Assembly: GCA_036346255.1 (NCBI GenBank)
Contig: CM070640.1
Coordinates: forward strand, 35,893,238-35,957,237
Length of the DNA: 64,000 nt
Direction: 5' to 3'
Source of the DNA: Ampelocalamus luodianensis
Lineage: Eukaryota; Streptophyta; Magnoliopsida; Poales; Poaceae
A program made the translations under genes and the position numbers. Under the pieces are notes generated by a model that made no database searches, was not told the DNA's origin, and saw only the letters and a list, made by a program, of their open reading frames with translations. This document shows, piece by piece, positions 34,946 through 45,013 of the stretch. Numbering within the stretch: the stretch's first letter is position 1; each line of letters starts with the position of its first letter.

Positions 34946-35295
34946 ACCAAAGAACAACAACACAGAGGAGGTCCAACGCACAGAAGGGAGGTTTGAGCCA
35001 AAAAGAGGTCCTAACCAAGGGGAGGTCAGGATCAAGAGGAGGTCCAGGAGAGAAAAAACTAAGCTGAGGAACACCCGAAGTGAATAAAGAAAAAGAGCTA
35101 AAAGCCAAGAACACTAAAGAACTCCAGCAACGGGCAAGGAGCTAAACCGCCGTTAATTGAAGTTTGAGTTAATTCACGTTAAAGTTTCAATTTTACAAAA
35201 GTTCCAAGTTAAGCTTGAGCAAGGTGATAAACCAAATGGTTCCGTTTTCGGTTTTGAAATCTGACAAGAACTTCTAAGACAAACGAGACGTTATA

Positions 35296-35500
35296 GAAAA
35301 GCTAGTGTGGCAGAGTGTTGTCATGTCCTTCTGAAAAGTCTCCATATCAGAGTCTGGTCTTTCGGTCTAAAAATATGGCGAGATAGAGTGTTGTCATATC
35401 GAACTAAAAAGTTGGTGAGATAGAGTGTTGTCATGTCGATCTCAAAAACTGGCGAGGTAGAGTGTTGTCATGTCGGTCTAAAAAGTTGGCGGTTTGTTCC
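35296..35500. repeat. About 43-bp tandem repeats, target of gypsy1
   Basis: The unit contains TAGAGTGTTGTCATGTCG, TCTAAAAAGTTGGC and a GCGAG start. Four units are on this side and about one before 22966. Confidence 0.75.
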
Positions 35501-35614
35501 AAAAGTTTTAAACCTGAGTTGAGATAGCAAGAATTGAACAGTGCTAAGTGAATAAACAATCCTAGGTAGTAGATTTTATTTCGAACCTGCGATGTTGTTA
35601 GTTTGAATGAACAG

Positions 35615-35981
35615 ATGGATGATTAGGCTGGCACACCCCATCTTATTGCAATGATAGGTGGTGCTCATTATCACTTTGGGGTCGAAGACCATTTAGTGCC
35701 TACTTACAGAGCACGCACTTTGTACCTTTATTTGTATGTTACTCCCTACCATGCTACGCGTAGAATTGAATGCGAAAGGACAACGAGAGTTGAAGTCGGC
35801 TTTACAACGCAATCACGAATTGGAAGACTTTATAATAAAGTTGCAAATTACATGGCACACAGGGTTTGGTTACGTGCATAAGCAACGACATCATTCACGA
35901 TGCAATGAATCAAAATACACCTACGATACATATGCGCCATTTTGGAATAGAAATAAAGTCGATTGGAACAAAGATCGTTAG
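35615..35981 (+). CDS. Short plus-strand ORF of unknown family, C-terminal exon
   Basis: Two overlapping frames cover the region. The better one (35736-35981) reads LNAKGQRELKSALQRNHELE, DFIIKLQITWHTGFGYVHKQ, ending KVDWNKDR. The first part (GGAHYHFGVEDHLVPTYRAR, 35651-35730) is in the other frame, so one frameshift or an intron separates them. The sequence is duplicated at 21370-21715. Its 3' end overlaps, in antisense, the last exon of the minus-strand PMD gene. I do not recognise the family. Confidence 0.45.
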
Positions 35982-37756
35982 TTTCGGCAGCCCATTGCTC
36001 CCTTCCCCTTGTCTCCGCCGCAGGTGGCGGCAGCAAGTCTCAAAATCATCCATGTCCTGCAAGATGAGGTGAATGGTTTAATGATGCTAATTAAGATAAC
36101 ACAACGTCGTTCTAAATTAATTATTATGATGCATATTGAACATAACTTACGTCTTGGATCCTGAGTACACCTGGGCGCCGGGGAGCGGTAGTACGGTCAA
36201 TAGTCTCACTTGCAGGAGCCCTCCCCTTGTCCCCTTGCTACCTGCGTGGCGGCGGACAGTCTCGAAGTCATCCATGTCCTATGAGACGGGTTGGACGGTT
36301 GAATGATGTTAGAATAACGCATCGTCTGACCAAATTAATAAATATGATGCATAATGAACATAACTTACCTCTTGGATTGAAAGTGCGCCCGGGCGACGGG
36401 GAGAGGTAGTACGGCCCACATAGTAGGCATTTATGGGGGCCCTCACCGGCTACATGCCCATCTGTGTGAATTCATCGTACTCGTCCATGATATCCTCATC
36501 AAACGAGTGACCCTCCGCTATGTCCTCCTGTGTCATGGCTAGTTGCACTTGGAGGCGCGTCACGCCGTGGAGCCATCGGAGGTAGCTGATGAACTAAGGC
36601 CTCCGATGAATCTGCAGCACATCACTGGACCGATTGTACCGATCGGCCCATTGCAACACGTATGCATGGTGGTAATGGGGCCCAGTGGTGTGCCGGTACC
36701 TCCGTTGTCAGTTAATCCAGCCACGGGCACAATAAAACAGTTAGCGTCAAAACCACAAGCAATAGTGCAAATGAATGGCGATATGTACTCTTACCCATGA
36801 AGGTTCCGATCCATGGAGAACTCCATTAGTGGACAGTCCTGAAGCTTTCCAAACTGTCTCATCACCCGATGGGGCAAGTGGTACTCCATTGCGTGGAAGT
36901 AGATCAGCGGTGAGAGCGTCGTCCACAGGCCATCATCCCACTTGCACATCGAGTTTAGGTCCATCTCGAGGACCTCATCGCGGGTATATGGCAGCCACGT
37001 GACCTACACGATGTATAAGACATTAGTCATGAAATCATAGTTCAAACAAGATTTGCTGGAAGCAAACTAATTTATGAAACTGTACCTGGTCCTGAGTAAT
37101 GACATCGAGCTCGTTCGTGTACCCGAGGTACCACGACCTTGGACGCCCAATAGGTGGCACGATGGAACTCCAGAGGTAGGTACAGTTGGACCCGACGCAG
37201 GGTCCTCTCGGGGCCATGCCTACATGGAGTTGGATTTACATCACATTTTTGGTTTAATGACATAGTATATGACAAATGTAAAAAAACTCGTACCTGGACG
37301 TAGCACGAGTGCGCTGACCCACGGGCAAACGCTTCCACATCCACACTTGCAGGAGGTACGCGCAGCCACCCAAGTTGTCGTCGGCACTCCGTGAGTGGCT
37401 TGCATTGCATAAGTGTCGGTACAGACAAGCCAGTGTAGCAGAACCCCAACAGTAAGTCCCTGACGCTCTGAAATTGGCCAAAATGGACAAGTAAATCCAG
37501 GAGATGGCATCGTCGGTACTGTTGGGGAAAAGGAAGGGCCGAGCAGATGCCAAACCCAAGCCCGTGCGTAGCGCTCTACTACGACATCATCTACGTCCGG
37601 TGGGCACACGTCGAAGTTTGCACGCAGCCAGGACGCAAGCACCGCGGAAGGCCGATTGTCCCTCGCGACCGTAGCTGGGTCATCCAGTCGCACTCGTAAC
37701 CACTCTCCAACACAGTCTCGCCAACCCACGTTGTTTAAATCCCTAGTCACTGGCAC
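35910..37756 (-). pseudogene. Plant mobile domain (PMD) gene, six exons, 5' end cut by CACTA
   Basis: Exons: 37294-37756, 37086-37220, 36795-37003, 36369-about 36760, 36151-36278 and 35910-36056. The introns have GTACGA, GTACAG, GTAAGAG and GTAAGTT donors and matching AG acceptors. The PMD core shows NNVGWRDCVGEWLRVRLDDP, NRPSAVLASWLRANFDVCPP and YARAWVWHLLG, then after a frameshift DDAISWIYLSILANF. Exons 2 and 3 join ELDVITQDQ to VTWLPYTRDEVLEMDLNSMC, and EYHLPHRVMRQFG follows. The known Arabidopsis relatives MAIN and MAIL1 are nuclear and act in silencing and meristem upkeep, while most grass PMD genes are transposon-borne. Stops in exon 4 and the missing 5' part make it a pseudogene. Confidence 0.82.
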
Positions 37757-38150
37757 TACTACAGAAAAGGTCTTCACAGACGGTTCAAAAACGCCATCAC
37801 AGACGGTTTCGTGAGCCGTCTGAGTCTATGGGTCAGTGATGACATGAGTCATCACAGACGGTTTTTAAAACTGTCTGTTATGCATACTATCATAGACGGT
37901 TATCAACTCAGAACCATCTGTGATAGTCGACTATCACAGACGGTTTGTGTATGTAACCGTCTGTGATAGTCGACTATCACAAACGATTTGTATATGAAAC
38001 CGTCTGTGATAGATGATGCATCACAGGCAATTTGTAAATTAAACCGTCTGTGAGAGATGATCTATCACAGACGGTTTTTAGATTAAACTGTCTGTGAGAG
38101 ATGATGCGTCATAGATGGTATGTCCAAAAGAACCGTCTGTGATATTCTTT
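37754..38150. mobile_element. CACTA transposon terminus with subterminal repeats
   Basis: It starts CACTACTACAGAAAAGG exactly where the PMD exon breaks off; the preceding TGG (37751-37753) would be one side of a 3-bp target duplication. Within 37770-38145 about 14 copies of TCACAGACGGTT or its reverse (AACCGTCTGTGA) occur, often as inverted pairs around GTCGAC or GATGAT. Such subterminal repeats are where CACTA transposases bind. The other terminus was not found; it may have been lost or lie beyond the LTR at 38402. Confidence 0.75.
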
Positions 38151-38401
38151 TATATTGACAAATCTATTTTCATTTATTGGCTAGCCTCAGGAAATGCTAG
38201 CCATGCCCTCTTAAACAAGCTAAATCACAACAAGTTTATACATTCAATTCACATTCATTTTAGAAACAAGCACATCCAATTAACAAATCAATTAACTAAA
38301 ATTAACCATTCATGTACATTTACATACATGTACCGTTAAGTTCAATATCTTATCCTAATCAAGTTCAATCTACATTGTGGAACTTCCCATCTGGATTTAT
38401 G
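38151..38401. other. AT-rich stretch, probably CACTA interior
   Basis: No gene. The text from CTAGCCTCAGG to GGATTTATG has no repeat or motif that I can name. Confidence 0.4.
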
Positions 38402-41009
38402 TGTAACATCCGAAGCCCGAGTTTGTATTTCCAATGTATGAAAATGAGAAGAATTTAAAACTTTTTGAGCTTGTTGGGATTTTCTTGAGCTTTTGCATGA
38501 ATTGTTGTCTTTGAAATTTTTGAAATCAATTAGAACATACAACTTAAATCATAACTCCAAAAAGGAAACAGAGACAAAAACTTGTGATCATCTTCTGGAA
38601 ATAATTTATTCAAATCTTATAATATTTATCATGAATAAATATATTTTTTCCAAAAATTTTGGAACTAGTTACAATCCTTAGAAAATTCAAACACCATTTA
38701 ATGACCTAGGCTAAGTTTGAATTTATATTATACAAATTATAATATCAAAAGTGATTTTAATAATTTTTTTGAACACCAGGGTATCCCAGGGACACCTCTG
38801 ATTAATTTCAGAATTTTAGGAATTTTATCTCTATTTTTAAAGCCCTGGTCAAAGTTGGAAAACAAATTTTAATCTCAGTCAACCTTTTCACTTGTAAGCC
38901 CTTTTCCCACACCTACTCTACAAAATTTTCACCAAACAATTAATTTAGGATGAATAGTATCCGAAACGAATTTTTCTGGATTTTCCAGAAAACTTATTTC
39001 AAACCGCCATAACTTTCACATACTAAATCCAAATGGAATAATTCTTTCACCTAAATTCATCTAAAAGCATGCACTAGCCACTTTAGAAAATTCATGCATT
39101 TTGAGCATTTTAGTTTTGAGGTATTTCTCGGTGTTTATCGATGTTTTTATTCTATAGAGCCCGAAGCAATCAACGTAGACTCATTTGCTACTAAGAGTGA
39201 GCAACTTAACTTCCAGCAAGGCAAGCATCATTTGAACTTTCTTTTTTTTGCATCATATTGATCCCAGTTTTAATACACTAGTGTTTGAAATGCAATGATA
39301 TTGCTCGCATGCTATTTTCGTATACCTTTATATTTGAGTAGTTAGCTATGTCCTATACTTGCTGGTTATCCTTGATAATTTCCCTCATAAATATGCTTAA
39401 GATAGATGCTTGTGATATTATCATATTATGTGTGAATGCATAGCCATTGCGGGTCTAGAAATCACATTAGGTCAATTGACAAGATTATCTCGTCGATTGT
39501 AGGAAACACATAACAACTTTTACTTTCTTTTTGTCCAGATCGTTGTATCTGGTGTTTGAGTCAAAAATTTGTTATGTTAAATGGTTTTTGGGTCTGAACA
39601 AGTAGTTGTAAGTGTGGGTGCTATTATGCACGAGACTCGGTATGTGGTTGTCTTGTTTGGACCGTTAAGGACTAAGCCATGGGCTATCTTTCTAAGTACC
39701 GATCATGCTATCACACGTGGGATATGAGTACCATTTGGTCAAGTAAGGGGAAGGTTTCATTGGTTTAGACCATAGGTGGTGTGAGGACGTAGAGACCGTG
39801 AAATCCTATGTTCCTTAGGAACCCATTGTAATATATACTGTGCAAATGAGCACGATTACTTATGTTGAGGAAAACCAACATACTAACTACCTTACACTGG
39901 CTCCTCTGACACAACTTGCATGCCTGCGTAGCATTTGCTATATGCATATGTACTAAGTTGGGGTTCATCTCGCATGAGTGATCTATCTCAATGGAATTTT
40001 CTTACTAAAAAGTACCAAATCTCGATTTGAGGCTTACGGGTTGATCGAGTTGTGTGGGTAAAGTTGTACACCTCTGCAAAGTTTAATCTATTCGAATAGA
40101 TGTGTCCACGGTTATGGACAACACTTGGTTTGGTATGCGTCATCGTTAGACCCAAATTTAAAAGTTGACATAGTTATAACTTGGTTTTCGGCATGAATAG
40201 GATATTCATGCATGTTAGTTTATCAAAGTGAACAGCCACATTGATATTGTTTGATCTATATAATTATCTATGTCTTGTGAAATTCTTTTACTACACAAGT
40301 GTTTACAAAATGGCATTTGCAAACTAGATGGTCTAGGAATGTAAGTTGTTGCGTTTTCTGCAAAACTAAGCCACTAATGCCTTTCTTTTGATAACCTCTA
40401 TGCATAAATACTTTTAATTTGTGTAAGACTTGCGAGTACAATTGTACACTATCCGGCTCTACAAATTCAAGTGAGGAAGACTTCGAGCCCGAGGAACTTG
40501 TTAGAGCCGATCTAGGCGACGCTAACGAGTAGTGCTATCATTTAACTCCCAGTCGGTTGCCATGGGTTATGGGGCACACCATATTGGACTTTTGGTTTAT
40601 TTATATTGCTTTCGCTACTACTTATTGTTCTTATTTGAATTTGGCCGGTCGGCCGTGTTGTAATAGTCGTAGACTTTAACTATTATATTGTATGTCTTTT
40701 GAATTACCAATGTATGGATGTGATCAACGTTGTATGTGAGTATGGGCGTGTTGGTCGCTGATCCTGGAACCAACATAGCCCCATGCTTGCTATTGATGGA
40801 TTCCCTCTTGTGTGCTTGGACCATTTAGAGAACTGGTCATCATGCAGTGCTTGCAGAGGAGTAGTGCGCATGATCGTCGGGGCTCTAGTTTCGGTTGGAC
40901 CTCCCACTTGGATGGAATTAACTTGGAATCCATTTACCTGAGGTCCAGAGTTATCTCTATAAGACCGAGAAGGCCTCGGTCTTGCGGAAATAATCTAGGG
41001 GTCCTCACA
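38402..41009 (+). mobile_element. Solo LTR, family C
   Basis: It starts TGTAACATCCGAAG and ends CTAGGGGTCCTCACA, like the ends of family A. The flanks TTATG and AAAAT do not match, so no target duplication is visible. Conserved features in order: TTAAGGAC block (39660), module CTATTCGAATAG (40088-40099), stem-loop GAGTAC-AATT-GTACAC (40434-40449, one weak pair). No coding region. Confidence 0.7.
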
Positions 41010-41130
41010 AAAATGGCATGGCAAAAGCTGCCACACAAGCCCTCGTGCCAGCGTGGAGGGCTTGCGTGGTAGTTTTCACGCGTGACAGTGGCGACTTAAG
41101 CCTTTCAACCCGGGCAAGTCTTCATTTCTT
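41010..41130. repeat. Segment shared with 20930-21080
   Basis: GCCAGCGTGGAGGGCTTG and flanking words recur at both places. It may be a transposon end common to the two MULE/PMD loci. Confidence 0.4.
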
Positions 41131-41157
41131 CGTTTCTCCCCGTCGCCCCCATCTCCT

Positions 41158-41432
41158 ATGCGACCTTTGACCTTCCCTTCCTCCCGTCGTCGGCCCTCCT
41201 CCCGCTGCCGAACCTCGTCCTCCTACCGCCTGATCTCCTCCCGCCACCGGCCCTCCTCCTCCCTCCCATGCCTCCCACCATCAGACATCGCCCTCCCACC
41301 GCCTAATCTCCTCCCGCCACCGGCCCTCCTCCCTCCATCGGGCATCGTCCTCCCGCTGCCCGTCCTCCCCTCGACAGCCGGCTTCTCCCCCACCTACTCT
41401 CCTCCCCATGCCACCCTCCTAGATCGAGGTAA
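41158..41432 (+). CDS. Pro/Ser/Arg-rich possible first exon
   Basis: An open frame encodes repeats of LPPP, SSRRRPSS and LLPPPALLPP, followed by GAG|GTAATAAC, a plausible donor. The composition is low-complexity and no domain is seen. It could be the first exon of a captured gene or merely CT-rich noncoding DNA. Confidence 0.25.
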
Positions 41433-42497
41433 TAACCGATATACCTCTGTGAATTTGTTTGTTTTTTCTATAATAGAATGTGTGCTTGTATGATTGTGTA
41501 ATATAGTTTCGTGATTGTAGCACAGATTTGTGAATGTGTTCAAATTGGTGATTGTAGAACAGAAATCTATTAAATTTTTTGTCCTCTTTAGTGTTATACA
41601 GTAGCAATTTGTGCATGCATGTTGTTTTAGGCATGTTGTGAATTGGTGATTGTATGATATGAACTGATCAGTTTAATGCAAATGAAGTTGGCTTTTGTAT
41701 TTAATTGATGGGTTGTGACAGCCATATTGCAATAGTGTTATGTAATTGAAAGTTCTCGACAGTTAGCAATGGTACTTATTGTTGTTTTGGTATAGTCGAA
41801 ATAAAAGTAGAAACCGATTGTTTCTATGAATAATTGACTGCCTGTTTGACCCAAATAAACACATTGGCAATTCCGAAAATGATTCATTTTATAGTGCTTG
41901 AATGTTGCAAAGAAGCCACTAGTAATATATATGTTTAGCTGAAGGCCAATGCATATATATACGCCCATGTGTATCAGAATTTCTGTTTCGAAGATTTATC
42001 TTAGTTCGATGCAGTGACATTAATATTTCATAATAGCTGCAAAACATATGGTACTGCAAAAACAAAAAAAAAATGACATAGAAAATAAGGTATGATGAAA
42101 AGTATGTTAGACCATAACAAGGTAGGTTAAGGAAGCTAACCATGTAACTTGTGTCATTGTCACTTATTGTTGGGTATGGCCACTTCGAATGAGACTGCCA
42201 CCTAGCTTTCAATGTAGAAGTTGTATCTCCTGAGAGCTTTCCTGCTCTTGGGTTGCAAAGAATTTTTTCTGTAATGTCGATCAGCTTCTCTTTGTAACCC
42301 TGCAATTTGCAAATGATAATAGTGATCCATCAACATGTCCATGTCTGTAACTTGTCGAGATGAACTATTGGTTAACAACATGTTACTAATTGGCCATTAA
42401 AAAATATTGTAAAGGCATGTTAAAAAAAAGAAATAAAGTATAGCCTAAAGACGTAAAAAGCTTACTTACCTCATTTCTGAATACTAAATTTCCTAAA
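41433..42497. other. AT-rich stretch without a convincing gene
   Basis: A minus-strand block at 42160-42300 (GYKEKLIDITEKILCNPRAG) could be an exon, but flanking splice sites are unclear. The rest has no feature. Confidence 0.4.
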
Positions 42498-42498
42498 C

Positions 42499-42745
42499 GA
42501 GTGGTTCATGGCACTCCGAGCGTGTAGCTCTGGCGTACCCAGGAGCGAAGTCCTGGGCGTACTCAGGAATGAGCCCTGAGCGGTCCCAAACACGTGGTTT
42601 GGGTGGTCTCGAGAATGGGATCTCGAGTGTACCTAGGCACGTGGATCTAAGGTAGTGTAGGTAGCACTTAGAGGCAAGCTCTGAGCGATTCCAAACACAT
42701 GGTTTGGGCGGTCTCGAGAATGGGATCTCGAGCGTGACTGAGCAA
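42499..42745. repeat. Array of about eleven small palindromes
   Basis: Consecutive stem-loops with different stems: GAGTG/CACTC 499-516, GAGC/GCTC 518-530, CCCAGGA/TCCTGGG 538-557, CTCAGG/CCTGAG 562-580, CCCAAAC/GTTTGGG 585-603, CTCGAGA/TCTCGAG 608-627, an imperfect ACCTAG/CTAAGGT 631-653, AGTG/CACT 654-668, AGAG/CTCT 670-682, CCAAAC/GTTTGG 691-707, CTCGAGA/TCTCGAG 713-732 (numbers are 42,xxx). Loops are 5-7 bases with GCGT or GAGCG linkers. A two-hairpin block is repeated. The 96-codon minus frame through it is a by-product. Confidence 0.8.
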
Positions 42746-43066
42746 GAGAGACTCAAATAGTGTAGGATTTGGTTTTTTTGCATCTCATTATTTCTTGGTG
42801 TTATTCATGCACCGTGTATGGCCTAACACACCTCAATAAATCGTTAGTCTCTGCTAGAGAAATATAAGAGTTATAGATCACAATTTCCCCCCAATAAAAA
42901 TTAAACAACCCAAAAACTTCATTTAACAAGATTAAACAACCCAAAAACTTCATTTAACAAGACGAATTGTTCCATGATTACTGTAAACCATCATGCTAGT
43001 TACTGTAACTACAACATAGTACTGACATAGCACAAAACTACAATAAAGCTATTATTAACCATTGGT
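42746..43066. repeat. AT-rich spacer with a 31-bp tandem duplication
   Basis: ATTAAACAACCCAAAAACTT plus CATTTAACAAG occurs twice in a row at 42900-42961. No gene otherwise. Confidence 0.8.
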
Positions 43067-43194
43067 TTGTACCTTCAAACTGCTAGCATGTCCACTGAAA
43101 CACAGCTTTTGTTTTGTACAATGTTAATAATAGTACAAGGATATTTTGTACATATGGATGTGGTACTGACTTTGCAATATTTTGTTGGATGTAG

Positions 43195-44404
43195 ATGGAC
43201 AAAGTTGTACGTGTATTTACTAGTGGGCCTATTAGCCAAACGGGTAGTTCTATCGACTATGGTGGCATGGAAGTGATGGTTCTTTTGTTTTGCAAATCAC
43301 CATACTTTCAAACTCTTGTGACTAGGATTAAGTTGACCTTTAGATGGGATGAGCCTGGGGTCGTTGTCGAAATACAGGGGTGATATGACGCAGGGCTGGG
43401 TTCTAAGGTGCACGCCCTGTTGGTGCCGATCTTGTCCGCTGATGATTGGGACATGTACAAGGATATTTTGCTCGCATCTCAGGTCTGGTTGTTGGAGGTG
43501 GCGATGGAGGTGACAATCGTTGTTGACGGCACGGCAACCGATGGAACTCGACGGAGGGATTATGAAACATGTCCTTGGGAGGGTGCACTGTTCCTTTGGG
43601 CAATGCATAAAGGCCTTTAAACATTGTAGGCCTGTCTTATCTGTTGACACCACATTCCTGACCAGGTAGTACTATGGTGCCTTGATGCTCGCCGTGGGTA
43701 TTGATGCGGAGGACCAACTGATTCCATTAGCATTCGCATTGACAGAGGGTGAGACCAATGCAAGCTGGGAATGGTTCCTGGATCTAGTTTGTCTACGCCT
43801 CATTGGGCCTGGACAGGCACCGTGGCATTCTGAACACTGTCAAGAGCACACTTCACGGACACTTGGATGTGCTGCATAGGTGGTGCATGCATTATTTAGC
43901 GACTAATTTCTTTAAGCAATGCAGCCGGGAAGATCTCACCAAAAAGTTTAAGCTATTGTGAGGATGTTTGGAAAAGAGGGAATTCAAGGTCAAGTTGATG
44001 GAGCTGAGGGGACTAACCAACGAATGGGTTAACTTGTCGTTGGACGAGGTCTTGCAGCAGAAGACGAAGTGGGCACATGCATACAATGAAGATGGTTGTC
44101 GGTATGGAATGATGACAACGAACATCTCAGAGGTGTTCAACAATGTTATTAAGGGCATCCGTGCGATGCCAGTATCTGCTATCTTAAAGTACTCATTTCG
44201 AAAGACCAACTCGTACTTTGTGGATTGGTGGACCCGAGCAAGGGATGCGTACAACGCCGGCCAGTGTTGGGGTGCGGCTGCTGCCAAGCACCTTGCTATC
44301 GTGGAGGCAGAGTCATATCATCAGGAAGCGGAGGAATACGATCCCACTTTCCATCTATACGCCGTCAGAGCACCCGGGGGCACATCGATAGGGGCGAGTG
44401 TTAT
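43195..44404 (+). pseudogene. MULE (MuDR-like) transposase, 5' and core part, split by an LTR
   Basis: The N-terminal frame (43195-43383) starts MDKVVRVFTSG. The DDE core follows in broken frames: SVDTTFLT with the first Asp at 43645, then LMLAVGIDAEDQLIPLAFAL and GETNASWEWFLD, the second Asp in LDRHRGILNTV (43812), then WCMH and NFFKQC. After a TGA near 43960 a 158-codon frame continues ELRGLTNEWVNLS, TTNISEVFNNVIKGIRAMPV and WGAAAAKHL. The gene breaks at the LTR in its C-terminal third and resumes at 51304. Stops at 43382, 43676 and 43960 and at least one frameshift show that it was already decayed. Confidence 0.85.
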
Positions 44405-45013
44405 TGTAACACCCCAACCAAACAAAGGCCTGGAATGCTACTAAATAAACATGATAACTAATTAAAAAAAATAAGACACAATTCTAAATTTCGGCAGAAC
44501 CAATAGCTAAGTATACCGAAGATTCAACTAGTTGCATAAATCATAATCAATACTCTAACATCCAAATTTCATCAAAGCATTCCAAAATAATCTATTCAGC
44601 TAAAGCATAAACAAGCATAATCAAAATATGCTAATCTCATTATTACAAATAATCCAATAAGCTATAACTAAGTCCTTAAGTAGTTTGCTTATTATTATAA
44701 CATGATCTAAATGTTATTCAGCTTGTAGGGTTGTGTGGTAGTGAGTGCATCCAATACAAGCCTATTCCCTCCCATGCATGCCGTTCTTGCAAGTGGTACC
44801 TAAAAACACAACAAAAGCAAAAGTGAGTCCAAAGACTCAGCAAGTACCAATAAATAAACATTAACTCACAGTTATAGCAACAACATCCCATAAGAAAATA
44901 TTACACTAAAACGACTCACATGCTTGTGTAATGCAAATGAGCAATGCATCTTTTTCTCTTTTACTCTTTTCGCATTTTACCGATAATGCGGGATATACAA
45001 CCGTCGATGTATA

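Larger units (their letters stand above)
22971..35295 (-). mobile_element. gypsy1: complete Ty3/gypsy (Tekay-type chromovirus) element, TSD GAAAA
   Basis: It is flanked by GAAAA at 22966-22970 and 35296-35300. On the minus strand the order is 5' LTR (31605-35295), a 4-base spacer, a tRNA-Met primer site, gag-pol, a polypurine tract and the 3' LTR (22971-26533). LTR ends are TGTAACGT...TCGACA. Gene order protease, reverse transcriptase, RNase H, integrase, chromodomain-like tail marks Ty3/gypsy, and the MVQTR gag start, long LTRs and C-terminal tail suggest the Tekay (Del) clade. All genes carry stops or frameshifts, so it is non-autonomous now. It inserted into the tandem-repeat spacer of the GRF/PMD locus. 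Confidence 0.93.
31605..35295 (-). repeat. gypsy1 5' LTR (3691 bp)
   Basis: It ends TGTCGAGTCC on the plus-strand left side and ...GACGTTATA on the right. Module CTATTCGAATAG at 32648-32659. The stem-loop at 32113-32131 is weakened at both outer pairs (GAGTAT / GTACTT). The reading CGAAACCTTAGCGGGCA-like block is shared with the gypsy2 LTR. Confidence 0.92.

Noticed and set aside
37241..37777. Single 178-codon PMD protein
   Set aside because: The PMD signature changes frame near residue 80 and the remainder reads through an intron; exon borders describe the gene better.
42493..42783. 96-codon minus frame
   Set aside because: It is the translation of the palindrome array and repeats peptides such as TLEIPFSRPPKP because the hairpin block repeats.
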